From contig WLPT01000005.1 in assembly GCA_009698675.1 (NCBI GenBank), positions 32,427-96,426 on the forward strand: 64,000 nt of DNA, written 5' to 3'. This document shows, one piece after another, positions 30,425 through 38,924 of this stretch; positions within the stretch are counted from its first letter, which is position 1, and every line of letters begins with the position of its first letter. The notes under the pieces are model-generated. The model ran no database searches. It had not been told where the DNA came from and saw nothing but the letters and a program-made list of their open reading frames with translations. The translations under genes and the position numbers were made by a program. Source of the DNA: Actinomycetota bacterium (GTDB lineage: Bacteria > Actinomycetota > Actinomycetes > Nanopelagicales > Nanopelagicaceae).

Positions 30425-31479
30425 TTATGCAGGATATGGCTAACTGCATCAAGTACGCCATGTTCTGGGTTAGAGATCTGTGAAGCACTCACCCGCTTAC
30501 GGAATACCCAGTAGGTCCAGCCTTGATAGATCAGAACTATCGGAGTCATTACGACTGCGACATAGGTCATAACTTTCAAGGTGTAATCGGTACTTGAAGC
30601 ATTTGTAATCGTCAGGTCGTATTGAGCTCCCAACGATGATGGCATCACACGTGGATATAGGGCATAGAACAGTGTCGATACAAATACTGCAATTGCTCCC
30701 GAGTTACATATAAATGCCCAACCCTCGCGTCCAAGTAAGTTTGCGCCCATCCCTGCGACCCACAGAAGAGCAACGAGTACGGATAAAATCAGCACTCGTG
30801 AATTGATCTCTGGGAACAAGAGATTCGTCCATGTAAGGAAGCCCACGCACGATACTGCAGCCACTAATCCAGTGATCTTTGCGATTGCACGTGAGCGCTC
30901 TCGAATCTCCCCCGTGGTCTTGAGCGATAGAAATACCGCACCATGGGTCAAGAAAACCGTCAACGTTACGACTCCGCCAAGAAGTGCAAATGGATTGAGC
31001 AAATTGAAGAATCCACCTACATACTCCAAGGATCCATTTGAAGCTTTTTCAATTGGAACGCCTTTGACGATATTAGAAAATGCAACGCCCCATAGAAGAG
31101 CTGGAATTGCACTGCTAATCATGATGGCGATATCCCAACGCGATCTCCACTGCGCTTTGCCATACTTCGAACGATATTCAAATGACACGCCTCGGACAAT
31201 CAGTGAGACGAGAATGAGAAATAGCGGTAGATAGAAGCCGCTAAAGAGCGTTGCATACCACTCAGGGAAGGCGGCAAATGTCGCACCTCCTGCAACTAGT
31301 AGCCATACCTCATTGCCATCCCAGACCGGTCCGAGCGTCGTAAGTACTGCACGTCGGTCGGCTTCGTTTCGTGAAACGAAGCGAAGGAGCATTCCAACTC
31401 CAAAGTCAAAACCTTCGAGAATAAAATATCCGACCCACAGTACTGCAATGAGTAAGAACCAAACTGTTTGAAATTTCAT
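30421..31479 (-). CDS. cydB: Cytochrome bd quinol oxidase subunit II
   Basis: Membrane partner of CydA, 352 residues with about eight or nine hydrophobic segments. The N-terminus (WFLLIAVLWVGYFILEGFDFGVG) and GPVWDGNEVWLLVAGGATFAAFP are hallmark CydB motifs. It starts 15 nt after cydA and overlaps cydD by 4 nt. Confidence 0.96.
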   Translation of the reverse strand: MKFQTVWFLLIAVLWVGYFILEGFDFGVGMLLRFVSRNEADRRAVLTTLGPVWDGNEVWLLVAGGATFAAFPEWYATLFSGFYLPLFLILVSLIVRGVSFEYRSKYGKAQWRSRWDIAIMISSAIPALLWGVAFSNIVKGVPIEKASNGSLEYVGGFFNLLNPFALLGGVVTLTVFLTHGAVFLSLKTTGEIRERSRAIAKITGLVAAVSCVGFLTWTNLLFPEINSRVLILSVLVALLWVAGMGANLLGREGWAFICNSGAIAVFVSTLFYALYPRVMPSSLGAQYDLTITNASSTDYTLKVMTYVAVVMTPIVLIYQGWTYWVFRKRVSASQISNPEHGVLDAVSHILHK

Positions 31480-31494
31480 TTTTATGCTCCTTTC

Positions 31495-32898
31495 TTAGTA
31501 GGACATCACTAGTGGTTTGTCAGTTGAGCCGCCCAACTGTGGATCGGCGTAGTCAAGCTCATCTGCAGGGCCCATCTTGATGACCCGTAGAGTCAAGCCG
31601 ACCTCGATAAATGCCAAGATTCCATAGAGAACTGTGAAAGCAATCATGGTGAAGAGAACTGCGCCGGCGGAAACTACTGTGCTTACTCCATCGGCAGTTT
31701 TAATCAGACCAAATACCGCCCAGGGTTGGCGAGCCGTCTCGGTAAATATCCAACCGAAAGAGTTTGCTAGAAGTGGCAAGAACGGTAACGAGATCATCGC
31801 TGGAGCAAACCACTTGCCTCTTGGTGTTCCACCTTTGCGCATCTGCCATAAAGCCAGGAGTGCAAAGATGGCGCCCAAGAATCCAAAGCCGATCATGAAT
31901 CTAAATGACCAATATGCCATTGGAATATTTGGTGTGTAATCACCGGCGCCAAACTGTTTGTCGTATTTGGCCTCTAAATCATTGACTCCTTCAACGACTC
32001 CTTTAAAGTCTCCCGTTGACATGAAGGAGAGCATCGATGGAAGACCGATTTGGAAGACCGATTTGGAGCCGTCAAGAGTTCCGATAGTTAATAGTGAAAA
32101 CGGTGCTGAATCCTGTGATGTATACAGAGCCTCGGCCGCAGCCATTTTCATCGGTTGCTGTGTTGTCATAATTCGGGCAGTCACATCACCAGAAATTCCA
32201 ACAACGATAAAACTTATTAGCATCGTAATGGCGCCTAGTTTAAATGTTGAACGCGCCATCGAAAGATCCTTGCCCTTAATAATTAAGTAGGCAGAAATTC
32301 CGGCGATAAATGCGCCGCCTGTAAAGGCTGCCGATGGAATTGTATGAAAGAAAGTAGCCAGTGCCGTCTTTTGCGTTAGGACTTCAAAAATATTTGTTAA
32401 CTCCGCGCGATTCTTGGCAGCGTTGTAAACATATCCAACTGGATGTTGCATCCATGAATTGGCCGCCAGAATGAAGTAGGCAGATAGCAATGTGCCAGTT
32501 GCCGCTAACCAAATTGAGGCAAGGTGGAGCTTTTTAGGAAGTCGATCCCAGCCAAAGATCCAAAGCCCTAAGAAAGTGCTCTCCAGGAAGAATGCGAGAA
32601 GACCTTCCATGGCAAGGGGTGCACCAAAAATATCTCCTACAAAGCGGCTGTATGAAGACCAGTTCATTCCAAATTGGAACTCCTGCACAATCCCAGTAAC
32701 GACTCCGATGGCGAAATTAATGAGGAAAAGTTTGCCGAAAAACTTAGTTGCTCGTAGATAGTGAAGTTTTCCGGTGCGATGCCAGGCCGTTTGAAGACCG
32801 GCGACGAGGAAGGCCATACCGATCGTAATCGGTACGAATAAAAAGTGATAAACAGTCGTGATGCCAAACTGCCACCGTGCTAAATCTAACGAGTTCAT
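31495..32898 (-). CDS. cydA: Cytochrome bd quinol oxidase subunit I
   Basis: Heme-bearing subunit of the bd oxidase, which reduces oxygen with quinol at high affinity. 467 residues from ATG 32898; a second ATG at 32907 directly abuts the GGGGA ribosome binding site and is less likely. The axial histidine in TVYHFLFVP near residue 16, GLQTAWHRTG, and FFHTIPSAAFTGG are visible. The periplasmic Q loop looks short, as in most Gram-positive enzymes. First gene of cydABDC. Confidence 0.95.
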   Translation of the reverse strand: MNSLDLARWQFGITTVYHFLFVPITIGMAFLVAGLQTAWHRTGKLHYLRATKFFGKLFLINFAIGVVTGIVQEFQFGMNWSSYSRFVGDIFGAPLAMEGLLAFFLESTFLGLWIFGWDRLPKKLHLASIWLAATGTLLSAYFILAANSWMQHPVGYVYNAAKNRAELTNIFEVLTQKTALATFFHTIPSAAFTGGAFIAGISAYLIIKGKDLSMARSTFKLGAITMLISFIVVGISGDVTARIMTTQQPMKMAAAEALYTSQDSAPFSLLTIGTLDGSKSVFQIGLPSMLSFMSTGDFKGVVEGVNDLEAKYDKQFGAGDYTPNIPMAYWSFRFMIGFGFLGAIFALLALWQMRKGGTPRGKWFAPAMISLPFLPLLANSFGWIFTETARQPWAVFGLIKTADGVSTVVSAGAVLFTMIAFTVLYGILAFIEVGLTLRVIKMGPADELDYADPQLGGSTDKPLVMSY

Positions 32899-33151
32899 GG
32901 AAATCATTCCCCAATTTCTGAACTGCTCTAACAGCTCGTTTCTAATTCTGTGCTAAATGGGATGGGGATTTCTTAGATTTCTCTGTGTCACCCCTCACGA
33001 ATGGATTTATACGCGTAAATACGGGGCTTTGTCCTGAGCGCCACCCCTTCAATATTGACGGATTGGCGCACCTGCACCCTTGCGCGATACCCTTTCCCCT
33101 TGTCCGTTATGGACTACAGCACTAATCACTAGATCTAAAAGGAGTACTGCC
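32899..33151. other. Divergent control region between cydA and rpmB
   Basis: These 253 nt are one of the longest gene-free stretches. They must hold both promoters. ATTTATACGCGTAAAT at 33005-33020 is an imperfect palindrome sharing ACGCGTAAAT with the site before hup. A TTGACG hexamer near 33056 could be a -35 for rpmB, but the best downstream GATACC is too distant (about 25 nt). I saw no Rex-type TTGTGA/TCACAA pair and no RNA gene. Confidence 0.4.
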
Positions 33152-33337
33152 GTGGCAGCAACATGCGATATCTGTAGCAAAGGGCCAAGCTTTGGCAACA
33201 ATGTTTCCCACTCACAGGTCAAGACCCGTCGTCGTTGGAATCCAAATATTCAGCGTGTTCGCACAATGGTCGGCTCAACACCTAAGCGCCAAAATGTATG
33301 CACCTCATGCCTTAAGGCTGGAAAAGTAACTCGTTAA
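33152..33337 (+). CDS. rpmB: 50S ribosomal protein L28 (zinc-binding form)
   Basis: A 61-residue large-subunit protein. The GTG at 33152 gives MAATCDICSKGPSFGNNVSHS, the family N-terminus, with AAGGAG 7 nt upstream; the open frame to 33080 is not L28-like. Paired CxxC motifs (CDIC, CTSC) bind zinc. A terminator follows inside the tail of convergent thiL. Confidence 0.96.
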   Translation: MAATCDICSKGPSFGNNVSHSQVKTRRRWNPNIQRVRTMVGSTPKRQNVCTSCLKAGKVTR

Positions 33338-33348
33338 TCTTTTTTTTC

Positions 33349-34269
33349 TTAATTGAAATGGCGCCAGGTATCTGGCGCTTTTTTCATTTCTAAACCAGTT
33401 ACACCTTCACCTTTTGCAACAGAACCAACTCGCAAACCAGGTAACTCTCTTCCCGTTGCTAAAAAGACATGGTCCTCTCCGCCTGCAAAAATCCACTGCC
33501 AGACATCGATTCCTTCATGTAAGGCCAACTCATTAAGAGCGCTGAATTCGGGATCTGCAGTAAATAACTCTCTATCAAAGTTGTACGCTAAACCAGCTCC
33601 ATGAGCTAGCTGTGCTGCCTGCGTAATAAGACTGTCACTGATATCGCACATTGAAGTTGCACCAGCCTCTGCCAGTGCAACGGCCGCTGAGTAATCCACA
33701 CTCGGAGCGCAGAACTGCTCAATTGCATAGGCCTGCAAATCATCGACTTCACTTCGTTGGATAAGTTTTAACCCAGCACCAGACCATCCTGGAAGCGATG
33801 AGATATAGATCGAATCACCTGCTAGTGCACCGCTACGTGTAATCGGTTTTTCGACACTGCCCAAAGCAGTGATAGCGATAATCTTTATCGCTCCGCGAGT
33901 TAAATCTCCGCCAACAACGCTAACTTCGCAACTAGCAGCCTCATGCGCGATTCCATGAGCCAGGTCGCTAATCCATTCCATGCTCTCATCGCCCGTCAAC
34001 GTCACCGCAACTACTAAATACTCAGGCTTTGCGCCCATGGCATAGATGTCGGCCAAGTTTGCCGCTGTAATCTTGCGACCGATATCGAAGGCACTAGACC
34101 AGGCAGTATTGAAATGAGTTCCCTCGACCGCCATATCAGTTGTAATTACCGTCTTTGGAGAAGTCGCCACAACGGCGCCATCATCTCCGATTCCAACGAT
34201 GACTCCTTTATGGGCAGAGCCAAAGATCGCTGCCAGTTCGGCTATGACCTGTGCCTCATCAAAATTCAT
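33349..34269 (-). CDS. thiL: Thiamine-monophosphate kinase
   Basis: Phosphorylates thiamine monophosphate to the active diphosphate cofactor. From ATG 34269 it has 306 residues; the frame extends 30 codons upstream without family similarity. GIGDDGAVV near the N-terminus, TTDMAVEGTHF, AANLADIYAMGAKPEY and GGDLTRG are PurM/ThiL signatures. Both a TAAGGT hexamer 7 nt upstream and an AAGG ribosome site can be read before the ATG. The 3' end contains the rpmB terminator. Confidence 0.95.
   Translation of the reverse strand: MNFDEAQVIAELAAIFGSAHKGVIVGIGDDGAVVATSPKTVITTDMAVEGTHFNTAWSSAFDIGRKITAANLADIYAMGAKPEYLVVAVTLTGDESMEWISDLAHGIAHEAASCEVSVVGGDLTRGAIKIIAITALGSVEKPITRSGALAGDSIYISSLPGWSGAGLKLIQRSEVDDLQAYAIEQFCAPSVDYSAAVALAEAGATSMCDISDSLITQAAQLAHGAGLAYNFDRELFTADPEFSALNELALHEGIDVWQWIFAGGEDHVFLATGRELPGLRVGSVAKGEGVTGLEMKKAPDTWRHFN
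33361..33384 (+). terminator. Rho-independent terminator of rpmB
   Basis: A 7-bp GC-rich stem, GCGCCAG/CTGGCGC with GTAT loop, is followed by six T residues on the plus strand. It is embedded in the last codons of thiL on the other strand, an economy typical of compact genomes. Confidence 0.88.
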
Positions 34270-34343
34270 AGTTCTAACCTTAATCCACTGGCGAGTAATG
34301 CCATCTCTGAAGTAGCCTTTGGCCACTAACGAAAGGAAGCGCC

Positions 34344-34577
34344 ATGTCAGTACAGGCATACATCTTAATTCAGACCGAGGTCGGCAAAGCTAGTTCAGTT
34401 GCCAAGTCAGTCTCTGCTATCGCTGGCGTGACTTTAGCCGAAGGCGTCACAGGTCCATACGATGTCATCATGCGTGCTGAGGCACCTAGCATGGAAGAGT
34501 TTGGTCGGGTTATTTTATCTAAAGTCCAGGCCGTTGCCGGTATTACGCGAACACTGACCTGCCCAGTAACCTATTAA
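34344..34577 (+). CDS. Stand-alone Lrp/AsnC ligand-binding (RAM) domain protein
   Basis: A 77-residue protein equal to the RAM domain of Lrp/AsnC regulators without any helix-turn-helix. VQAYILIQTEVGKASSVAKSV, GVTGPYDVIMRAEA and the closing GITRTLTCPV follow the beta-alpha-beta-beta-alpha-beta pattern. Such orphan domains oligomerise and bind amino acids or modulate full-length regulators. AAAGGAAG precedes the ATG. It is divergent from thiL and 18 nt upstream of the amidohydrolase. Confidence 0.88.
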   Translation: MSVQAYILIQTEVGKASSVAKSVSAIAGVTLAEGVTGPYDVIMRAEAPSMEEFGRVILSKVQAVAGITRTLTCPVTY

Positions 34578-34595
34578 TTTTTCACTTACTTAATA

Positions 34596-36194
34596 GTGCC
34601 TACGTTATTTCATAATGCACGGTTTTGGTCGGCGGGAGAAGAAATCTTTGATGGCCTTCTCGTCGATGATGGAGTTATAACCGCCACTGGAAAACAGGCC
34701 TTTGAGTCATCGAATAAAGAGTGCGTTGATTTACAGGGTGCATTTGTAATGCCTGCCTTTCTAGATGGCCATGCTCACCCAATCTTTGGTGGGCGTGAAG
34801 CTGCAGGCCCCAGAATTAATGGCCTGAACACGGTGGATGAGATTTTGGCGCAGGTGAAGAGTTTTGCAGAAAATAATCCCGATCAATCCTGGATCATAGG
34901 CGGAGCATATGAAGCTGCAATCATCGAAGGCGGAGATTTCGATGCTCATTGGTTGGATTCAGTTGTAAGTGATCGCCCCGTTGTTTTGCACGCAGTAGAT
35001 CACCACACGATCTGGGTAAATAGCCTTGCATTAAAACTGGCTGGAGTTACCTCACAGACGGCCGAGCCAACCGGTGCCAGCATCGCCCGTCGCCACGACG
35101 GGACACCAAAGGGAACGCTTCGCGAACCCAATGCCATGGCGCTGATTCTGGACTGTGCTCCCCCAGAGTCGATCGAAAGTGATGTAGCTGCCATTAAACG
35201 AGCATGCAGCGCTTATGTAAAGGTCGGAGTGACGGCGGCAATCGATTCATGGGTTGAGAAAGATATGGCGTTAGCGTATTTAGCTGCGGCGCGCTCTGGA
35301 GATTTAACTATCGCAATGAACCTCTCCTTCTTAGCATCTCCAGAGGGGTGGAGGGGGAAAGTAGATGAGTTTAAATCTCTACGCGAGGAGTTTGCAGCCT
35401 TACCTGATCCAGATTTAGTAAAGGCAAACAGCATTAAATTTTTAGCCGATGGCGCCTTATCTGCTGGAACCGCAGCGATGCTTGAGCCATATCTAGATAA
35501 TCCAACATCATATGGAATTAAAATCTGGGAAGATGATGAACTACTCGATGCACTAGCCGCCTTCGATATGTTGAAGTTTCAAGTTCATATTCATGCAATT
35601 GGTGATGCAGCAGTCAGACAGGCTTTAGATGCCATTGAAGCCATGATTCTTATCAACCCACATTGGGATAGACGTCCGGTAATTGTGCATGCCCAGCTAA
35701 TTAGCCAGGAGGATCTGCCGAGATTTAAAAGGTTGGGAGTAATAGCCAATATGCAGCCTCTATGGTGCTATTTGGATCCAATGAATAGAGCGTTAATTCT
35801 GCCCCGCATCGGATCGATGCGAAATGACCTTCAGTACCGCCTGCGTACGATGCTCAATAGCGGAGTAAAGATCGCCTTCGGAAGTGATTGGCCGGTAACA
35901 AGTGAGATTCCCCTGCGCGCCGTTGCAGTTCCTGTAAACCGCGCAAATCCAGAGCAAAGAGATGGGCTCGGTTGGAATATGCCAGAGGCTATTTCCCTGG
36001 ATGAATCGCTAACTTTCTATACAAAAAACATCGCCTACCAAATGTTTCGCGAGCAAGAGCGAGGCTCACTCTCTGTTGGCATGAAGGCAGATTTTCTAGT
36101 GCTAGATCACGACCCCTTTGAAGTCGACGCTAGTGCGATTGCCTTAATCGCAATCAACGCTCTTTTTCAAAATGGCGTAAAGACTACAAACTGA
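34596..36194 (+). CDS. Metal-dependent amidohydrolase (YtcJ/N-substituted formamide deformylase family)
   Basis: A 532-residue TIM-barrel hydrolase with amidohydrolase superfamily metal motifs: FLDGHAHP near residue 60, HIHAIGDAAV near 335, HAQLI, and FGSDWPV near 430. The family (amidohydrolase_3) cleaves amides or formamides of varied amines; the substrate is unknown. It starts at GTG 34596 without a clear ribosome binding site, 18 nt after the RAM-domain gene, and may be co-expressed with it and the guanidine hydrolase downstream. Confidence 0.87.
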   Translation: MPTLFHNARFWSAGEEIFDGLLVDDGVITATGKQAFESSNKECVDLQGAFVMPAFLDGHAHPIFGGREAAGPRINGLNTVDEILAQVKSFAENNPDQSWIIGGAYEAAIIEGGDFDAHWLDSVVSDRPVVLHAVDHHTIWVNSLALKLAGVTSQTAEPTGASIARRHDGTPKGTLREPNAMALILDCAPPESIESDVAAIKRACSAYVKVGVTAAIDSWVEKDMALAYLAAARSGDLTIAMNLSFLASPEGWRGKVDEFKSLREEFAALPDPDLVKANSIKFLADGALSAGTAAMLEPYLDNPTSYGIKIWEDDELLDALAAFDMLKFQVHIHAIGDAAVRQALDAIEAMILINPHWDRRPVIVHAQLISQEDLPRFKRLGVIANMQPLWCYLDPMNRALILPRIGSMRNDLQYRLRTMLNSGVKIAFGSDWPVTSEIPLRAVAVPVNRANPEQRDGLGWNMPEAISLDESLTFYTKNIAYQMFREQERGSLSVGMKADFLVLDHDPFEVDASAIALIAINALFQNGVKTTN

Positions 36195-36316
36195 TCAATT
36201 CAGGGGTATCGACTGAGGTTGCAATCCTCATAAAAAAGCTCTGCGATTGTCCAGCCTGAAATAGTTCAACTAACTTCGAGCGCGTAAGTGAATATAGGTA
36301 GGTTCTGATACTTTAC
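36195..36316 (+). other. Spacer before the guanidine hydrolase gene
   Basis: These 122 nt contain a TGAGG/CCTCA hairpin (36214-36230) nested in a TTCAGG/CCTGAA pair (36199-36204, 36255-36260), without a T-run, and a GATACT hexamer at 36307-36312 that could be a -10. No gene is seen. Confidence 0.4.
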
Positions 36317-37195
36317 GTGACTATGACACCTAGCCAAAGCACACCATGGGGCACCTCAGACATGGTCTCCAACCTCGAACGAGTTCTCGTACGCACCCCT
36401 ACAACCGTTGGCGAGTTTGTCGAACAAGGGGCATGGCGCATGCCAGATACCGTCGCACTTCTGCAAGAGCATAAATCTTTCGTTCAACTTCTTGAAAGTT
36501 TAGGCTGCCACGTAGATGTAGCTGAATCTATCGATGGTCTTGTTGACTCCGTCTACATGCATGATCCAATGATTATGACTGCGCACGGTGCAATCCTGCT
36601 CCGGATGGCCAAGCCAGTTAGATCTGCAGAACCTGCAGAGTTCCGTAAAACCTTAGAGCGAATTGGTGTACCTATTTTGGGCGAGCTCACCGCGCCGGCC
36701 TTTGCCGATGGTGGTGACAAAGTCTGGCTCGATGAAAAAACCTTACTTATTGGCCATAGCTACCGTACAAATACCGATGGCATCGAACAGATTCGTGAAA
36801 TGTTAAAACCCTTTGGCGTCGACGTCTATTCATTTGATCTGCCGCACTACGAAGGTCCGGGTGCTGTTCTGCATTTAATGAGTGTGCTCTCTCCAATTTC
36901 TTACGATAAAGCCGTCGTATATGAGCCACTTGCACCTGCTCGATTACTACAGTTTCTTACCTCTCGTGGAATTTCGTGGTTCACGGTAAGCGAGAAAGAG
37001 ATGTTGACTCAAGGCAGCAACGTTCTCACGATTGCCCCTAACGTTGTTGTACTTGCCGCTGGAAATCCAGAAATCGAGGCGAAGCTACGAGGCGCAGGAG
37101 TTCAAGTGCATCTATTTGCAGGCAACAACGTTGCAGTCAAGGGCGATGGTGGACCAACATGCATGACCGCGCCATTAATTAGAAGTAAAAAATAG
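36317..37195 (+). CDS. Dimethylarginine dimethylaminohydrolase-like guanidine hydrolase
   Basis: A 292-residue member of the arginine deiminase/amidinotransferase fold. DGGDKVWLD carries the substrate-binding acid, GAVLHLMSVLSPI the catalytic histidine, and GGPTCMTAPLIR the nucleophilic cysteine near the C-terminus. It may hydrolyse methylated arginines or similar guanidino compounds to citrulline plus amine. Start is GTG 36317 or the ATG at 36323. It converges on the DUF1345 gene with 17 nt between. Confidence 0.83.
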   Translation: MTMTPSQSTPWGTSDMVSNLERVLVRTPTTVGEFVEQGAWRMPDTVALLQEHKSFVQLLESLGCHVDVAESIDGLVDSVYMHDPMIMTAHGAILLRMAKPVRSAEPAEFRKTLERIGVPILGELTAPAFADGGDKVWLDEKTLLIGHSYRTNTDGIEQIREMLKPFGVDVYSFDLPHYEGPGAVLHLMSVLSPISYDKAVVYEPLAPARLLQFLTSRGISWFTVSEKEMLTQGSNVLTIAPNVVVLAAGNPEIEAKLRGAGVQVHLFAGNNVAVKGDGGPTCMTAPLIRSKK

Positions 37196-37212
37196 GGTTA
37201 TTAAAACTGGCT

Positions 37213-37878
37213 TCAGTGCAAAATATTGACTGCACGTGCAACTACTAGGCCAACAACCACGAGAGAAGTAGTTGACTGCAGCAACATCAATGCCTTAGCC
37301 CAGCGTGTCATTGGCATGACATCTGTGGGACTAAATGCACTTGCGTTTGTGAATGACATATAGAGATAGTCAAAAAACTTTGGATGCCAATCACTTGGCG
37401 CATAAGATGGATCGGTCATCTGGGGAAAGAGAAAATCAGGCCAGATTTTGCTAGCCTCAGCTCGAGCACCAGGTCCACCACGATCTAAATCCCAGAACCA
37501 TAAACTAAAGATTACGACGTTAGTTAACCAAATCGAGCCACCCGAAGCCAAAAGCTGCGTTGCAGTTCCGATTCCTCCTGAAATGAGTTCAGATACTAAT
37601 TTAACGGCAGATGCAGTGTTAGAAATAGTCATAACGGTCGTGAGAATAAAGCCAATTCGCCGTGTAGGCGGATGATGTTTCATCACTCTCTTTGGACTCA
37701 ACGCATAGAGGCAAAGCAAAATCACAAACTCAACTAAGCAGATCCACTTCTGGAAACTCAAAGAGAGATTTTTAGGCAACGTAAACTGCAAGAAGATTAC
37801 GATGAAGACAACAAGGGAGACGAGGAATCTATGCTCCCCTAAATGCGGCCGCTGCCAATGGCTTATAGAAGTACTCAA
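37213..37878 (-). CDS. DUF1345 membrane protein with channel-like pore segment
   Basis: A 221-residue membrane protein with about five or six hydrophobic stretches. The C-terminal part (YMSFTNASAFSPTDVMP, then WAKALMLLQSTTSLVVVGLVVARAV) has the layout of a two-helix ion channel: outer helix, short filter-like loop, inner helix. The filter does not read TVGYG. TTG start at 37878 overlaps the ddl stop (TTGA), so it is co-translated with ddl. Function unknown. Confidence 0.75.
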   Translation of the reverse strand: MSTSISHWQRPHLGEHRFLVSLVVFIVIFLQFTLPKNLSLSFQKWICLVEFVILLCLYALSPKRVMKHHPPTRRIGFILTTVMTISNTASAVKLVSELISGGIGTATQLLASGGSIWLTNVVIFSLWFWDLDRGGPGARAEASKIWPDFLFPQMTDPSYAPSDWHPKFFDYLYMSFTNASAFSPTDVMPMTRWAKALMLLQSTTSLVVVGLVVARAVNILH

Positions 37879-38924
37879 TTACCCAGAGTTCCGTTAGTGC
37901 GTGCCAGAGCCGTATTTATTAGCGCAGTAATCAATGACATATATTCAATACCACTTGCTCTCATTAACTTTGGATATACGGAAGTGGCAGTAAAGCCGGG
38001 CAGGGTGTTTATCTCATTAATAATTACATCGTTACCCTCGGTGAGAAAGAAATCAACGCGCGCCAATCCACTGCAGCCAAGTGCTTTGAAGGCTTCAATC
38101 GCATTGGTGCGGAGCTGAGCACTTGCATCTGCAGAAATATCTGCTGGAACTTTTACCGTTGTGGCGCCATCTAGATATTTGGCCTCAAAATCATAGAACT
38201 CAAACTTGCTATCAATAAGAATTTCACCTACGACCGATGCCTGTACCTGTCCATCTGCCTCTAAGACTGCACACTCAATCTCTCGCCCTTGGATAGCTTT
38301 CTCAATCATCACTTTGCCATCATAAATAAATGCATCTAGGAGGGCAGGCTCTAAATCTAGAGGCGATTTTACTTTATGCGTTCCTCTACTAGATCCCCCA
38401 CGGGCTGGCTTAACAAAGACTGGATACTCAATGTCGGCAATCTTTGACTTCCAGTCGTTGCGAGTAACAACGATTCCAGCTGCGACTTTCATTCCAGCTG
38501 CAGCAAAAATAGTTTTAGAGAAGGATTTATCCATCGCAGCAGCCGATGCCATTACACCGCTACCTACATAAGCCATATCGGCGATTTCAAAAAAACCTTG
38601 AATCGTGCCGTCTTCACCAAAGGGACCATGCAAAACTGGGAAAACAACATCAATCTTTATCGCTTTGCCATCTACGAAAAAACCATGCACATCTGCAACT
38701 AGTGGGGTCGCTTTATCATCTACGGTTGGAAGAAGACCATTGACGATTTTTAACGGATAATCATTTGGAAGCAAAACCCAGTTCCCCGCTTTAGTTATGC
38801 CGATTAATACCGCATCGAATTTATTGGGATCTAAACCAGCTAAGACTCCTCCAGCCGAAAGAGCGGAGATTTCATGCTCGCTGCTTCGCCCTCCGCAGAT
38901 AATTGCAACGGTAGTTTTGCTCAT
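37875..38924 (-). CDS. ddl: D-alanine--D-alanine ligase
   Basis: Joins two D-alanines for peptidoglycan precursors. The 349-residue ATP-grasp enzyme begins SKTTVAIICGGRSSEHEIS, and has HGPFGEDGTIQG, KPARGGSSRGTHKV for ATP, and NEINTLPGFTATSVYPKL at the Mg/D-Ala site. It overlaps gpsA (4 nt) and the DUF1345 gene. Confidence 0.97.
   Translation of the reverse strand: MSKTTVAIICGGRSSEHEISALSAGGVLAGLDPNKFDAVLIGITKAGNWVLLPNDYPLKIVNGLLPTVDDKATPLVADVHGFFVDGKAIKIDVVFPVLHGPFGEDGTIQGFFEIADMAYVGSGVMASAAAMDKSFSKTIFAAAGMKVAAGIVVTRNDWKSKIADIEYPVFVKPARGGSSRGTHKVKSPLDLEPALLDAFIYDGKVMIEKAIQGREIECAVLEADGQVQASVVGEILIDSKFEFYDFEAKYLDGATTVKVPADISADASAQLRTNAIEAFKALGCSGLARVDFFLTEGNDVIINEINTLPGFTATSVYPKLMRASGIEYMSLITALINTALARTNGTLGN

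Noticed and set aside
28805..32898. Horizontal acquisition of the cyd operon
   Set aside because: Base composition and codon use look like the neighbours, there are no flanking repeats or integrase, and nothing in the sequence marks an insertion.
32899..33151. Rex or FNR-type site controlling cydABDC
   Set aside because: No TTGTGA-N6-TCACAA-like pair or TTGAT-N4-ATCAA could be found by eye.
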